DNA of 64,000 nucleotides from Roseateles terrae (GCF_014192155.1 NZ_JACHXO010000005.1:62001-126000); one strand, 5' to 3'. Counted from the stretch's first letter, positions 42,521-53,810 are shown. Notes: generated by a model not told the origin, from the sequence alone. Translations and numbers: made by a program.

Positions 42521-43231
42521 CTAGGCGGCAATGCCACGCCACGCCAGGAATGTCACCGTCAGCCACGCGGGCACCAACGCCAGCCAGCCGAAATGGACGA
42601 AGGCGAGCGCGCCGAGGATCGCGCCGGCACCAAAGGCCACGATGGGCCACAGCATCTTCTGAATGCGGCTGCGCAGTTCGGGTGTGCCGCTGCCGAGCAG
42701 GCAATCGGTCAGGTCCAGCACCAGCTGGGTGACATTGCCGGTCATGACGGTATGCGGGGTGAGCTTGCTCAGCAGCAGACGCCCCATGCCGTTTTGCAGG
42801 CCCATGGCGGTGGCCCCCAACAACCCGGCGGCGATGGCCATCGGGTGCTCCGAACCCCGGATCGGATGGCCATAGAGTCCGGCGAGCATGAAGGCCAGCA
42901 ACAGCAACGCCTGAAGACTGAGCAGGGTGCGTACCGCGTTATAGCCATGACGCTCGCAGCACAAGGCAATGATCCGCGAGGCGGCCACCGCCAGGATGAA
43001 GGCCGGGAACGCCAGCAGTTTGAGCAGCACGCCGTGCCCGGGGCGCGCCAATTCAGCGCCGATCAGGACAAAGTTGCCGGTGACGTGAGCAGTGAACAGG
43101 CCGAAGAGGGCCACAAAACCCAGCGTATCGACATATCCGCCAACGGCTGCCAGCAGCGTGGCACCGGTGTTGGACGACAGCGGGGAGGTCTGGGGCGGCG
43201 TTGGCAGGGCTGCGGAGGGGGAACTATTCAT
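42521..43231 (-). CDS. DUF1275 (YoaK) family membrane protein
   Basis: The 236-residue protein has about six membrane helices. The family hallmark opens it: GGYVDTLGFVALFGLFTAHVTGNFVLIGAEL. A second, related half contains GLQNGMGRLLLSKLTPHTVMTGNVTQLVLDL. The internal twofold similarity (HVTGN and VMTGN) is typical of DUF1275. Function is unknown. Confidence 0.88.
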   Translation of the reverse strand: MNSSPSAALPTPPQTSPLSSNTGATLLAAVGGYVDTLGFVALFGLFTAHVTGNFVLIGAELARPGHGVLLKLLAFPAFILAVAASRIIALCCERHGYNAVRTLLSLQALLLLAFMLAGLYGHPIRGSEHPMAIAAGLLGATAMGLQNGMGRLLLSKLTPHTVMTGNVTQLVLDLTDCLLGSGTPELRSRIQKMLWPIVAFGAGAILGALAFVHFGWLALVPAWLTVTFLAWRGIAA

Positions 43232-43854
43232 GGCAATGCAGAGAATGAAGAGGGAAGGGAATCGCCGTCATCGTGAACGTCTTCGGCACGATCGTCCTAT
43301 CCCATTCGGGCACGCCCGGGTGACCAAGGCCTGCGTCGAGCCGTGTCCTCTGTCGTCAGATGTCCGTCAAAGTTACAAAGAAGGTGACATCTGCCTCGGC
43401 GCCTTACGCGCAAAGCATCCGCAATAAGAACAATAGGGATGCTCCCTAGACCCGGAGATGCCCGTATTCCAGCAGCCGCTGGATTTCCGAGGAAACCCCG
43501 AGAAGTCAGGTGCGACATTCGTCACAGGGGCCTCTGCATCCGCCCGCGTGCCCGACGCCATCGGCATCCAGCCCTCGCACGAACACCGCATTCGCCTTCC
43601 GCACGGAGTCGTGCGAACGTGCACAAGTTGTCGCGTCGGCGCGATATACATCCGTACAGCTTGTGGGGTTGTACGGTTTCGTCAATCGTTACCCTCAATA
43701 TGTGCGGTCTCGCGCGGACCCTCTCAGTCTTTACCGGATGTAACGAGTGAGCGGTTCCTAACGAAACCGATGCTGGCGATGGACGGAGGGGTTCATGCGC
43801 CAGTGAAGTAACCGAAGAAAAGGCCCGAGGGCCCATTCAATTTCAGGAGGACCC
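43232..43854. other. 623-base non-coding region upstream of the antiporter
   Basis: Open frames on both strands lack family features, and the DNA is less GC-rich than the coding parts. It should hold the promoters of the DUF1275 gene and of the antiporter. A perfect inverted repeat lies at 43652-43676. The antiporter's ribosome site AGGAGG (43843-43848) is at its right end. A long 5' leader or an undetected small RNA is possible; none can be shown. Confidence 0.5.
43652..43676. promoter_or_regulatory. Inverted repeat, possible operator of the antiporter/formate locus
   Basis: CCGTACA (43652-43658) and TGTACGG (43670-43676) are perfect arms with an 11-base spacer, about 180 bases upstream of the antiporter start. 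The geometry suits a dimeric regulator bound on one face of the helix. Confidence 0.4.
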
Positions 43855-45525
43855 ATGTCTTCAGTGCTGACCGACCCCAGCGTCGCTCCCAGCGGCGCAA
43901 GCTGGCTGAGCAAGGAGCGCACCATTGCAGCGCCCGGCTTCAATCGCTGGCTGGTGCCGCCGAGCGCCCTGGCCATTCACCTGTGCATCGGGATGGCCTA
44001 CGGCTTCTCGGTGTTCTGGCTGCCGCTGTCCAAGCTGATGCAGACCGCCGGGACCGGCGCGGCCTGCGGCAAGGACGTGAGTTTCTTTGACCAGCTGTTC
44101 ACCACCCAGTGCGACTGGACCGTGACCACGCTCGGTCTGATGTACACCCTGTTCTTCGTGTTCCTGGGTTGCTCCGCCGCCATCTGGGGCGGTTGGCTGG
44201 AACGTGCCGGCCCGCGCAAGGCCGGTCTGGTCAGCGCGCTGTGCTGGTGCGGCGGCATGATGATCTCCGCCCTGGGCATTCACACCCATCAGCTCTGGAT
44301 GATGATCCTGGGCTCCGGCGTGATCGGCGGCATCGGTCTGGGTCTGGGCTACATCTCGCCCGTCTCCACGCTGATCAAGTGGTTCCCGGACCGTCGTGGC
44401 ATGGCCACCGGCATGGCCATCATGGGCTTCGGCGGCGGCGCGATGATCGGCTCGCCCCTGGCGGTGGAGCTGATGAAGCACTTCGCCACGCCCACCGACC
44501 CCGGTGTGATGCAGACCTTCGTGGTCATGGCGCTGATCTACTTTGCCTTCATGGTCGCCGGGGCCCTGGGCTACCGCGTGCCGCCGTCAGGCTGGAAGCC
44601 GGAAGGCTGGACGCCGCCCGTCGCCGCCGCTGCCAACACCATGGTCACCCAGCGTCACGTGCATGTGAAGAAGGTGTGGGGCATCCCGCAGTTCTGGCTG
44701 GTGTGGATCGTGCTGTGCATGAACGTGAGCGCCGGCATCGGCGTGATCGGCATGGCCAGCCCGATGCTGCAGGAAATCTTCGGTGGCTCGCTGATCGGTG
44801 TGGACGCCAAGTTCGGTCAGCTCGACAAGACCCAACTGGCTGCCATCGCTGGCATCGCCGCTGGTTTCGCTGCGCTGCTGAGCCTGTTCAACATCGGTGG
44901 CCGCTTCTTCTGGGCCACGCTGTCGGACAAGCTGGGCCGCAAGATGACCTACACGATCTTCTTCGTGCTGGGCGGTCTGCTGTATGCCAGCCTGCCGAGC
45001 AGCGCGGGCGCTGGCAACAAGCTGGCCTTCGTGGGTGCGGTGTGCGTGATCCTGTCGATGTACGGCGGCGGCTTCGCCACCGTGCCGGCCTACCTGGGCG
45101 ACCTGTTCGGCACCCAGATGGTGGGCGCCATCCACGGCCGTCTGCTGACCGCCTGGGCCACCGCCGGCATCCTCGGCCCCATCGTCGTGAACTTCATGCG
45201 CGACTATCAGCTGGGTCTGGGCATCCCGCGTGAGCAGGTCTACAACCAGACGATGTACATCCTGGTCGGCCTGCTGGTGATCGGCCTGATCGCCAACCTG
45301 CTGGTCCGTCCGGTGGCCGACAAGCACTTCATGACCGACGCTGAACTGGCGGTCGAGAAGCAGCTGGCCAGCGAGCGCGCTGCCGCCAACGAAGTGGGTA
45401 GCGGCCCGGGCGTGGGCAAGGCAACGCCGACCTTCCTGGTGGCACTGGCCTGGCTGGCCGTGGGCATCCCGCTGGCGTGGGGCATCTACCGCACGGCACT
45501 GACGGTGGCCAAGCTCTTCGCCTGA
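43855..45525 (+). CDS. OFA-family MFS antiporter (oxalate/formate antiporter-like)
   Basis: The 556-residue protein is a major-facilitator transporter of about 12 helices. It shows OFA-family signatures: IHLCIGMAYGFSVFWLPLSK at TM1, GGIGLGLGYISPVSTLIKWFPDRRGMATGMAIMGFGGGAMIGSPLA around TM4-5 and AGFAALLSLFNIGGRFFWATLSDKLGR at the central loop. A cytoplasmic loop of ~30 residues splits the two halves. It has a full AGGAGG ribosome site and strongly biased codon use, which suggests high expression. OFA members exchange oxalate for formate or import other monocarboxylates. The downstream formate-type genes support a formate or oxalate link, but frc and oxc are not here. Confidence 0.9.
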   Translation: MSSVLTDPSVAPSGASWLSKERTIAAPGFNRWLVPPSALAIHLCIGMAYGFSVFWLPLSKLMQTAGTGAACGKDVSFFDQLFTTQCDWTVTTLGLMYTLFFVFLGCSAAIWGGWLERAGPRKAGLVSALCWCGGMMISALGIHTHQLWMMILGSGVIGGIGLGLGYISPVSTLIKWFPDRRGMATGMAIMGFGGGAMIGSPLAVELMKHFATPTDPGVMQTFVVMALIYFAFMVAGALGYRVPPSGWKPEGWTPPVAAAANTMVTQRHVHVKKVWGIPQFWLVWIVLCMNVSAGIGVIGMASPMLQEIFGGSLIGVDAKFGQLDKTQLAAIAGIAAGFAALLSLFNIGGRFFWATLSDKLGRKMTYTIFFVLGGLLYASLPSSAGAGNKLAFVGAVCVILSMYGGGFATVPAYLGDLFGTQMVGAIHGRLLTAWATAGILGPIVVNFMRDYQLGLGIPREQVYNQTMYILVGLLVIGLIANLLVRPVADKHFMTDAELAVEKQLASERAAANEVGSGPGVGKATPTFLVALAWLAVGIPLAWGIYRTALTVAKLFA

Positions 45526-45532
45526 CCCTGAA

Positions 45533-45594
45533 GCCGACCGCTGGCCGGTCGGCATGACCCCAGGCGAGCGCGCTGTCGCGTTCGCCTTTATTCT
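45533..45594 (+). terminator. Intrinsic terminator after the antiporter gene
   Basis: Two hairpins follow the stop. The first has arms GCCGACC/GGTCGGC (45533-45553). The second is AGGCGA-G-CGCG-CTGT-CGCG-T-TCGCCT (45562-45587), followed by TTATTCT. The second has the stem plus T-rich tail of a Rho-independent terminator, so the antiporter and the oxidoreductase are probably separate transcripts. Confidence 0.7.
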
Positions 45595-45701
45595 CAGCCT
45601 CGCCCCGTCGGCGGCCTGTCATCGGCGCCCCGGGGCGAGCTTCGTTCGGACGCTTCCATTGCGGGCGGCCGAACGTCACTGACGCCAGAGCCGAGGACCG
45701 G

Positions 45702-48062
<2,361 letters not shown>

Positions 48063-48081
48063 GGCGACTGCTGGTGTGCCG

Positions 48082-48435
48082 ATGACCGAGTCGACGACCT
48101 TGCCGGCGACCGAGCTGGAGAGCGGGCCGGAGAGTGGGCTCGAGACCGAGCCTGCCGAAGGCGCCGCCTTCGAAACCCAGGCCCGGCTCGCCCTGCAGGC
48201 CCTGGCGGAGCTCGATGGTGGCAAGGGCGTGTCCCTGCCGCGCCTGGCCAAACGCACCGGCCTGCGGGTGAGCGTGCTGCTGCGTCTCTTCACCCTGCTC
48301 AGTGATGCGCGGGTGGGAGACACCGCCGGCCCCGGATGGGTGCGGCTGGTGCTGGAGGAGGACGGTCGCTGGATGGCCAGCATGACAGCGGCCGGACGAG
48401 GGGATCCCGAACAGTGGGATCATTCGTCGCCATGA
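48082..48435 (+). CDS. Small helix-turn-helix-like protein between fdhF-like gene and fdhD
   Basis: The 117-residue protein has an acidic N-terminus (residues 1-30) and then a compact winged-helix-like stretch: RLALQALAELDGGKGVSLPRLAKRTGLRVSVLLRLFTLL. It ends with a beta pair, PGWVRLVLEEDGRWMASM. The HTH part resembles DprA/MarR-type folds, but no regulator family is matched. It starts 19 bases after the oxidoreductase stop, and its own stop overlaps the fdhD start (ATGA, 48432-48435), so all three are one operon. It may be a dedicated regulator or an assembly partner. Confidence 0.7.
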   Translation: MTESTTLPATELESGPESGLETEPAEGAAFETQARLALQALAELDGGKGVSLPRLAKRTGLRVSVLLRLFTLLSDARVGDTAGPGWVRLVLEEDGRWMASMTAAGRGDPEQWDHSSP

Positions 48436-49454
48436 GCCGTTCTGCTTCCCCGCCTGCTCCTGCTCCGGTGTCATTGCCGGAGGCGAAACCGGTGCCATCG
48501 TCCGTGTCATCCCACGCCTCATCGCTTACCTCTTCGCCAGTGCCATCGCCGATGTCATCGCCTGTCTCATCGCCCGTGCCGAGGCCGGCCTCGTCCCCTA
48601 TGCCCGCCGACGCTGGGCAGGCGCATCCCGAGCCCGGGGCCTGCGCGCTGGACGACGCCGACGCGCCTCTGCCCGCCGCGCTGGTCAGCGTTCGGCCGAC
48701 CCGCCTCGGCGGTCCGGCCCGAGGCGACGAGGAATGGGTGGCGGAAGAGGTGCCCATTGCGCTGGAGTACAACGGACTGTCCCATGCGGTGATGCTGGCG
48801 ACCCCGCTGGACCTGGAGGACTTCGCGCTCGGGTTCTCGCTGAGCGAGAACTTGATCGGATCGCCGGCGGACCTGCTGGACGTGGAGGTGCATACCCGGC
48901 CGCAAGGGGTGGCGCTGCAGCTCCGGGTGACGGCGCGGTGTGAGCTGATGCTCAAGGAACGTCGTCGCACACTGGCGGGCCGGACCGGCTGCGGCCTGTG
49001 CGGCACCGACAGCCTGGATCAGGTGTTCCGTCCACCCAGCCGGCCGCTGGCGCCGCTGGCGGTGGCGCGGGATCAGTTGATCCCCGTCTTGTCCCGCGCG
49101 ATGCGGGAGCTGTCGGAAGCGCAGCCGCTGCAGCAGCGCAGCGGCGGCATTCATGCGGCGGCATGGTGCAGTCCGGCGGGCGAGGTGCTGATGGTCCGGG
49201 AGGACGTTGGCCGTCACAACGCGCTGGACAAGCTGGTGGGCGCGCTCGCGCGCGCGCAGGTGGACACGGCGCAAGGCTTTGCAGCGGTGACCAGCCGGGC
49301 GAGTTTCGAGATGGTGCAGAAGGCAGCCGGCGCGGGCATCTCACTGCTGGCGGCGGTGTCAGCGCCGACGCATCTGGCCATCCGCACGGCCCAGGCCTGC
49401 GGCCTCACGCTGGCCGGTTTTGTCCGCGAAGGGCGGGCGACGCTCTACAGCTGA
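48432..49454 (+). CDS. fdhD: Formate dehydrogenase accessory sulfurtransferase FdhD
   Basis: The 340-residue protein transfers sulfur from a cysteine desulfurase to the molybdenum cofactor (family knowledge). The catalytic CxxC is Cys187-Cys190 in GRTGCGLCGTDS. Also present are EEVPIALEYNG, DLEDFALGFSLSENLI and DVGRHNALDKLVGAL, the nucleotide-contacting end, and VTSRASFEMVQKAA. Residues ~20-60 are a Ser/Pro repeat (SSPVPSPMSSPVSSPV) encoded by 12-base units, absent from ordinary FdhD of ~270 residues. It overlaps the upstream gene by four bases. Confidence 0.95.
   Translation: MSRSASPPAPAPVSLPEAKPVPSSVSSHASSLTSSPVPSPMSSPVSSPVPRPASSPMPADAGQAHPEPGACALDDADAPLPAALVSVRPTRLGGPARGDEEWVAEEVPIALEYNGLSHAVMLATPLDLEDFALGFSLSENLIGSPADLLDVEVHTRPQGVALQLRVTARCELMLKERRRTLAGRTGCGLCGTDSLDQVFRPPSRPLAPLAVARDQLIPVLSRAMRELSEAQPLQQRSGGIHAAAWCSPAGEVLMVREDVGRHNALDKLVGALARAQVDTAQGFAAVTSRASFEMVQKAAGAGISLLAAVSAPTHLAIRTAQACGLTLAGFVREGRATLYS
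48534..48581. repeat. Four 12-bp units in the FdhD N-terminus
   Basis: tcgccagtgcca, tcgccgatgtca, tcgcctgtctca and tcgcccgtgccg run in tandem. They encode SPVP/SPMS-type tetrapeptides in frame, extending FdhD before its conserved domain. Confidence 0.8.
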
Positions 49455-49462
49455 GGCTGCGC

Positions 49463-50224
49463 TCAGAACTTGCAGCCCAGGCCCAGATGGGCCGAGACCT
49501 CAAATGTGGTGTCGCCGTTCTGGCTCTTGCCGAGCTTGGAGGGCAGGCGAAAGCGCGTGGCGCACTCGGTAGCTTCCAGACCCATGCTGCGCAGGAACTG
49601 CTTCGGCGCTTCCATGCCGACGCTGATCGCGTGGTGGGCGCGCTTGGGTGGCGGGCCGATCACTGAGGGTTCGCGCGGGAGCTCAACGAGCTTGATCTCC
49701 GGGAGTGAGAGGGACTTGAACCGGGATTCGGTGGCGGCGGCGGCCGAGCGCCAATCCTGGGCGCTCATGGGAAGCCGCATCGACAGATGCGGACGCAGGC
49801 TCAGCCAGCTGGCGGACGGGGACGATGCCGGCGCAGCTTCGGCGGAGGAGGGCGGCACCGGCAAAGGCGTGAGGTCTGCTGCCGCGCCTGTTCCTGTCGC
49901 TGTTCCTGCGCCCGTACCCGTGCCCGACACCTTGGCGGATGGGTTCAAGGCATTGGCAGCGCTGTTCACCGTGTTCGCCGTGTTTGCACCGATGGTGCCG
50001 TTCGCGGCGTCCCGGGCCACGTTCGCGGGCGCCACCATCGCCACGGTCGCCGGTCCGACCATCGCCAGGGTGACGGCGGTGGTCGCCGTCGGCGTTGCAC
50101 CGACGCTGCCCGCTGCGGCGCTGATCTCCAGCGCCCAACACGACGAGGTGACGACGCACAGCGCCGTCAAGCATCCCACGCGTTGCCACGTGCGCCCGGT
50201 CATGCTGCCATCCACCTTGGCCAT
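49463..50224 (-). CDS. Secreted hypothetical protein with Ala/Thr/Gly-rich middle
   Basis: The 253-residue protein starts at 50224 (MAKVDGSMTGRTWQRVGCLTAL), four bases after GGGGAGG; an ATG at 50242 lies upstream of that site. A signal peptide covers ~1-32. Residues ~33-125 are low complexity: ANTANTVNSAANAL, then GTGTGAGTATGTGAAAD. A conserved-looking C-terminal region includes AHHAISVGMEAPKQFLRSMGLEATECATRFRLPSKLGK and ends GCKF. No family is recognised. It converges with fdhD, leaving eight bases between stops. Confidence 0.6.
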   Translation of the reverse strand: MAKVDGSMTGRTWQRVGCLTALCVVTSSCWALEISAAAGSVGATPTATTAVTLAMVGPATVAMVAPANVARDAANGTIGANTANTVNSAANALNPSAKVSGTGTGAGTATGTGAAADLTPLPVPPSSAEAAPASSPSASWLSLRPHLSMRLPMSAQDWRSAAAATESRFKSLSLPEIKLVELPREPSVIGPPPKRAHHAISVGMEAPKQFLRSMGLEATECATRFRLPSKLGKSQNGDTTFEVSAHLGLGCKF

Positions 50225-50551
50225 AGGGCCTCCCCAAACCATGACTTGTGGGATGGGAGCGTGACGGCGCAGGCTGAAGGCGGCCTGAAGTCGTGGCGCT
50301 TCGGCCTAGGTGAAATCACCGGTAGATGGGGAAGACCCCGAGCGGCGGTGACAAGTCTTGAAACACATCGGCCGTCTCGGCGGCGAACGAAGCGGACGGC
50401 GTTGGCACTACGCCGGCAAGCACCCTGAACGACCTCCGGATGCCTTCTCGAGAGACATCGAAGTTCGCGTCGATCGCTTGGGTTGCAAGCCGGTAATGCG
50501 CGTAGATGCAGCTATTAGGGATTCGGTTGAATTTATGCTGGTGATAAAATC
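50225..50551. other. 327-base region upstream of the toxin-antitoxin genes
   Basis: It becomes A/T-richer towards the right end, unlike the flanks. A small inverted repeat, GGTGA-AA-TCACC, lies near 50310. No gene is supported. The promoter of the toxin-antitoxin pair is expected in its last 100 bases; a TAAAAT at 50545-50550 is the only -10-like element seen. Confidence 0.4.
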
Positions 50552-51025
50552 GTGCCGTCGCTTTGGATGTGTGACCCATCAGACCTGCCTCTCCATGAGG
50601 GTCGCGGACGTCTGTTGCAAGGCTGGGGCCCCTTGTTCGATCTTCCTGCGCTACAGGCGCGATTGCGCTCGGGCAAGTTGGACCTGTCGGATGACCAGCA
50701 GTGCTGGGTGGCCACCAACGCCTGCTGGGATGAATTGAGCAAGCTGAACTGGACGACGGGGCGCCAACTCCGCGACCTGCTGCTGGCGCTTCGTCCGGGC
50801 ACACGCAGCCAGGGCGGCGATTTCGTCAACGCCCAGTGGTGTGCGGATTCGGAAGGTGCGCTTTGGCCCTGCGATGCCTACAAGGTTCGCGTGGACGAAC
50901 ACAGGAACTTTCGCCGCACAGCCCAAGGGCTTGAGTTCTATGTGAAGTTCTCGATGAATGAAGCTGGCGAGTTCTTCCTGGTGTTGATTCAGTGTCACCT
51001 GGGGCGCTTCCGGCTCCGGTCTTAG
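50552..51025 (+). CDS. MqsR-like toxin (candidate mRNA interferase)
   Basis: The 157-residue protein shows the MqsR-type order of elements. A helix LFDLPALQARLRSGKLDL is followed by a helical VATNACWDELSKLNWTTGRQLRDLLLAL, then QWCADSEGALWPCDAYKVRV, and a final strand pair GLEFYVKFSMN and EFFLVLIQCHLGRFRLRS, where MqsR carries its RNase residues. It is longer than MqsR (~98). The similarity is by pattern, so function is inference, but the next gene is an MqsA-like antitoxin 22 bases downstream. Start uncertain: GTG at 50552 or ATG at 50567. Toxin-first order is also as in mqsRA. Confidence 0.65.
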   Translation: MPSLWMCDPSDLPLHEGRGRLLQGWGPLFDLPALQARLRSGKLDLSDDQQCWVATNACWDELSKLNWTTGRQLRDLLLALRPGTRSQGGDFVNAQWCADSEGALWPCDAYKVRVDEHRNFRRTAQGLEFYVKFSMNEAGEFFLVLIQCHLGRFRLRS

Positions 51026-51047
51026 CCTTTGAGTTCAGGAGTACCCC

Positions 51048-51686
51048 ATGACTAACCCGATCGCTGCTGCCTGTCGTTCGTGCCGCAAGGGTTCGATGCA
51101 GCCCATCGAACGCATGCAGACCTATGCACCGCCCGGCACGGACGGCGTGGTCATCACCCAGTTGGCAGCCCGCTGCGACCAGTGCGGGAAGGAGACCGTC
51201 CTGCCCTCGCAGATGGACGAAAACCTTCGACGGCGGGCCGCCCGAAAAGCGCATTACGGGCTTTACCTGCTGGGCGAAGAGATCTTCGCATTCCGGCGGA
51301 AATACGGCCTGACACAGCAGGCGGCATCTCGCCTCTTCGGCAAGGGCATCATCGCGTTTTCTCGGTACGAGTCCGAGAAGTCTTATCCCGACGAAAGCAC
51401 CACCAAACTGATTCGCGCCGCCATGCGCCATCCGGCGCTGTTGAAGGAGCTTGCCGACGAATCGGGTGTCGAGATCCCGTTGTGGGAGGCTCGATGTGCG
51501 GACGAGCGTGAGCGTGAGCAGGTGTCGCTGGCAACCAGCCGCAGGCCCAAGACTTCGCTGCCGCGACCGACTGTTCAGTTCCTGGAACTGATGGAACAGC
51601 GCACCGGCCCGCTCCGATCCGCCAAAGCCTCCAACATCGGCGCCACCAAAGCGAACAGGCGCCAGAAGGCGCCTGCTGCAAGGTGA
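51048..51686 (+). CDS. MqsA-like antitoxin: zinc-ribbon plus HTH regulator
   Basis: The 212-residue protein has an N-terminal zinc site (Cys9, Cys12 in CRSC; Cys43, Cys46 in CDQC). Its central helix-turn-helix matches MqsA: YGLTQQAASRLFGKGIIAFSRYESEKSYPDESTTKLIRA. A ~60-residue C-terminal extension follows (RRPKTSLPRPTVQFLE), longer than MqsA (~131). By family it binds its promoter and neutralises the toxin upstream. AGGAG precedes its ATG by eight bases. Confidence 0.85.
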   Translation: MTNPIAAACRSCRKGSMQPIERMQTYAPPGTDGVVITQLAARCDQCGKETVLPSQMDENLRRRAARKAHYGLYLLGEEIFAFRRKYGLTQQAASRLFGKGIIAFSRYESEKSYPDESTTKLIRAAMRHPALLKELADESGVEIPLWEARCADEREREQVSLATSRRPKTSLPRPTVQFLELMEQRTGPLRSAKASNIGATKANRRQKAPAAR

Positions 51687-51716
51687 AGAGCTCTGGAGGT
51701 CCGGAGGTCTGGCGCG

Positions 51717-53045
51717 TCAGCCCACCAAGCCCAGCAACCTCGGCAGCGCCAGCGACAGTCCCGGCCAGTAGGTCACCACCAGCAGGAAGCCCAGCATCGT
51801 CAGCAGCCAGGGCCAGACGGCCACGGTCAGCTCAGTGATGCCCATCTTCGTGATGCCGGAGGCCACGTACAGGTTCAGCCCCACCGGCGGATGGCACAGC
51901 CCCACCTCCATGTTCACCGCCATCAGGATGCCCAGGTGCACCGGGTCCACCCCCAGCTTCGCGGCCACCGGGAACAGGATCGGCGCCATGATGAGCACGA
52001 TGGCCGCCGGATCCATGAAGTTGCCCGCACCCAGCAGGATCAGGTTGACCAGCAGCAGGAACACCACCAGACCGAAGCCCTGCGCCGACATCCACGCCGC
52101 CATCGTCTGCGGAATCTGCTCCGACGCCATCAGGAAGCTGAACAGCACCGCATTCGTGATGATGTAGAGCAACATCGAGCTCATGGCCGCCGCCTTCAGC
52201 AGCACCCGCGGCACATCCTTCAGCCCCATGTCCTTGTAGACGAACACCGAAATGATGAAGGCATAGACCGCCGCCACCGCCGCCGCTTCCGTCGGCGTGA
52301 ACTTGCCGCTGTAGATGCCGCCGATCACCACCACGATCAGCATCAGGCCCCAGAAGCTGTCGCGGAAGGCCTTGAAGCGCTCCGCCCAGCTGGCCTTGGG
52401 CATCCGGGGATAGTCGAACTTCTTGGCCCGGTACCAGGTCGTCACGCCCAGCAGCAGCGACAGCACCAGACCCGGCACCACACCCGCCATGAAGAGCTGA
52501 CCCACCGACGCCGTGCCCACCGACTCGCCATTCGGACCGGTGGCCGACATGCCGGCCGTCGCAATGGAGAACATCACCAGGTTGATCGACGGCGGGAACA
52601 GGATGCCCAGCGCGCCTGACGTGGTGATCACCCCCGCCCCGAACTGCTTCGGATACCCCTGATTGGTCATTGCCGGCAGGATGATCGAGCCCACCGCCAC
52701 CACCGTCGCCACCGACGAACCGGAGATGGCGGCGAACATGGCGCAGGCCAGCACACCCGCCAGCCCAAGGCCGCCGAACCAGTGGCCGATCATCGTGGTG
52801 GCGAAGTGGATGATCCGTCTCGCCACCCCGCCGTGGGTCAGGAAGTTGCCCGCCAGGATGAAGAAGGGCACCGCCATGATCTCGAACTTCTCGATGCCGG
52901 TGAACAGCTTCAGGGCCACCGATTCAATCGGCACCTGCGTCATCGTGAAGAGATAGGTCAGGACCGTCAGGCCCAGCGAGATGGAGATCGGCATGCCGGT
53001 GAGCATCAGCAGCACCAGCAGCGAAAAGATGATCAGGGTGTTCAT
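51717..53045 (-). CDS. dctM: TRAP transporter large permease (DctM)
   Basis: The 442-residue inner-membrane protein has about 12 helices. It opens MNTLIIFSLLVLLMLTGMPISISLGL and shows DctM hallmarks: MAVPFFILAGNFLTHGGVARRI, SGSSVATVVAVGSIILPAMTNQGY, GALGILFPPSINLVMFSIA and, near the end, GLCHPPVGLNLYVASGITKMGI. It carries the transport pathway that moves a carboxylate with sodium (family knowledge). It overlaps dctQ by four bases. Confidence 0.95.
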   Translation of the reverse strand: MNTLIIFSLLVLLMLTGMPISISLGLTVLTYLFTMTQVPIESVALKLFTGIEKFEIMAVPFFILAGNFLTHGGVARRIIHFATTMIGHWFGGLGLAGVLACAMFAAISGSSVATVVAVGSIILPAMTNQGYPKQFGAGVITTSGALGILFPPSINLVMFSIATAGMSATGPNGESVGTASVGQLFMAGVVPGLVLSLLLGVTTWYRAKKFDYPRMPKASWAERFKAFRDSFWGLMLIVVVIGGIYSGKFTPTEAAAVAAVYAFIISVFVYKDMGLKDVPRVLLKAAAMSSMLLYIITNAVLFSFLMASEQIPQTMAAWMSAQGFGLVVFLLLVNLILLGAGNFMDPAAIVLIMAPILFPVAAKLGVDPVHLGILMAVNMEVGLCHPPVGLNLYVASGITKMGITELTVAVWPWLLTMLGFLLVVTYWPGLSLALPRLLGLVG

Positions 53046-53674
53046 GGACGCAGCTCCTCCTGGGCCAGGGCCGTCGGCGTGGCCGGCGAGGGGTTGTCTT
53101 CAATGCCTTCCACATGACCGTGGTCCGCATGCGGCACGTCGCCGGTGCGGATGAAGTGCCAGCACACCTGCAGGAATCGGAAGCACATCAGGTAGCTGCC
53201 CAGCGGCACGCAGGCGTAGGCGATCCAGGTGGGGATCTCCATGTCCGGCGAGGTCGGCCCTTCCGGGATCTCCCCGGGGTCACGACCCAGCGCATGCAGG
53301 AAGGCATAGTGGGCACCGTTCTCCCAGACGAAGGTGGCGCCCAGCGTGCCGATGGTGGCGGTGAACACCGCACCGGCCAGCAGGCTGAAGATCACCAGGT
53401 ATTTCGCATGCTCGGGCTTGAGCTTGCGCACGATCACGTCCACGCCGACGTGGGTGCCCGCCCGCACGCCGTAAGCCGCGCCGAACTTGGCCATCCACAC
53501 AAACATGTAGATGCACAGCTCCTGCGCCCAGCTGACGTCGATGCGGATGATCCAGTCCTGCAGCACCGGCACGCCCGCGAGAAAGCGATGCAGCACTGCC
53601 ATCGCGATCACCAGCGTCGCCGCCGCCATGAGGAGGCTGATCAAGCTCTCCTCCAATCGATCCAGCCATTTCAT
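53042..53674 (-). CDS. dctQ: TRAP transporter small permease (DctQ)
   Basis: The 210-residue protein has four membrane helices and starts MKWLDRLEESLISLLMAAAT. It carries the DctQ motifs VSWAQELCIYMFVWMAKFGAAYGVRAGTHVGVDVIV and IPTWIAYACVPLGSYLMCFRFLQVCW. A periplasmic or cytoplasmic loop of ~40 residues in the middle (GRDPGEIPEGPTSPDMEIP) is longer than in most DctQ. The 3' end overlaps dctM by four bases (ATGA). An ATG at 53734 extends the N-terminus but reads less like a helix. Confidence 0.92.
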   Translation of the reverse strand: MKWLDRLEESLISLLMAAATLVIAMAVLHRFLAGVPVLQDWIIRIDVSWAQELCIYMFVWMAKFGAAYGVRAGTHVGVDVIVRKLKPEHAKYLVIFSLLAGAVFTATIGTLGATFVWENGAHYAFLHALGRDPGEIPEGPTSPDMEIPTWIAYACVPLGSYLMCFRFLQVCWHFIRTGDVPHADHGHVEGIEDNPSPATPTALAQEELRP

Positions 53675-53810
53675 GAGAAGTCCCCCAGACCGCGGGCAGT
53701 GGCGGACGACGCAGGCGTGCAGAGAAAAGGCCAAGCCTTCCCCCTGAGCTCCCGCTGGAAGTCCGTCCGCCGCTGGCGGCGTTCAGGTGTCGAGGTGAGT
53801 GAGGGCCGCT

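Noticed and set aside
43439-43836. Several 70-117-codon frames upstream of the antiporter
   Set aside because: They overlap one another on both strands, lack start signals and protein-like composition, and cover the inverted repeat.
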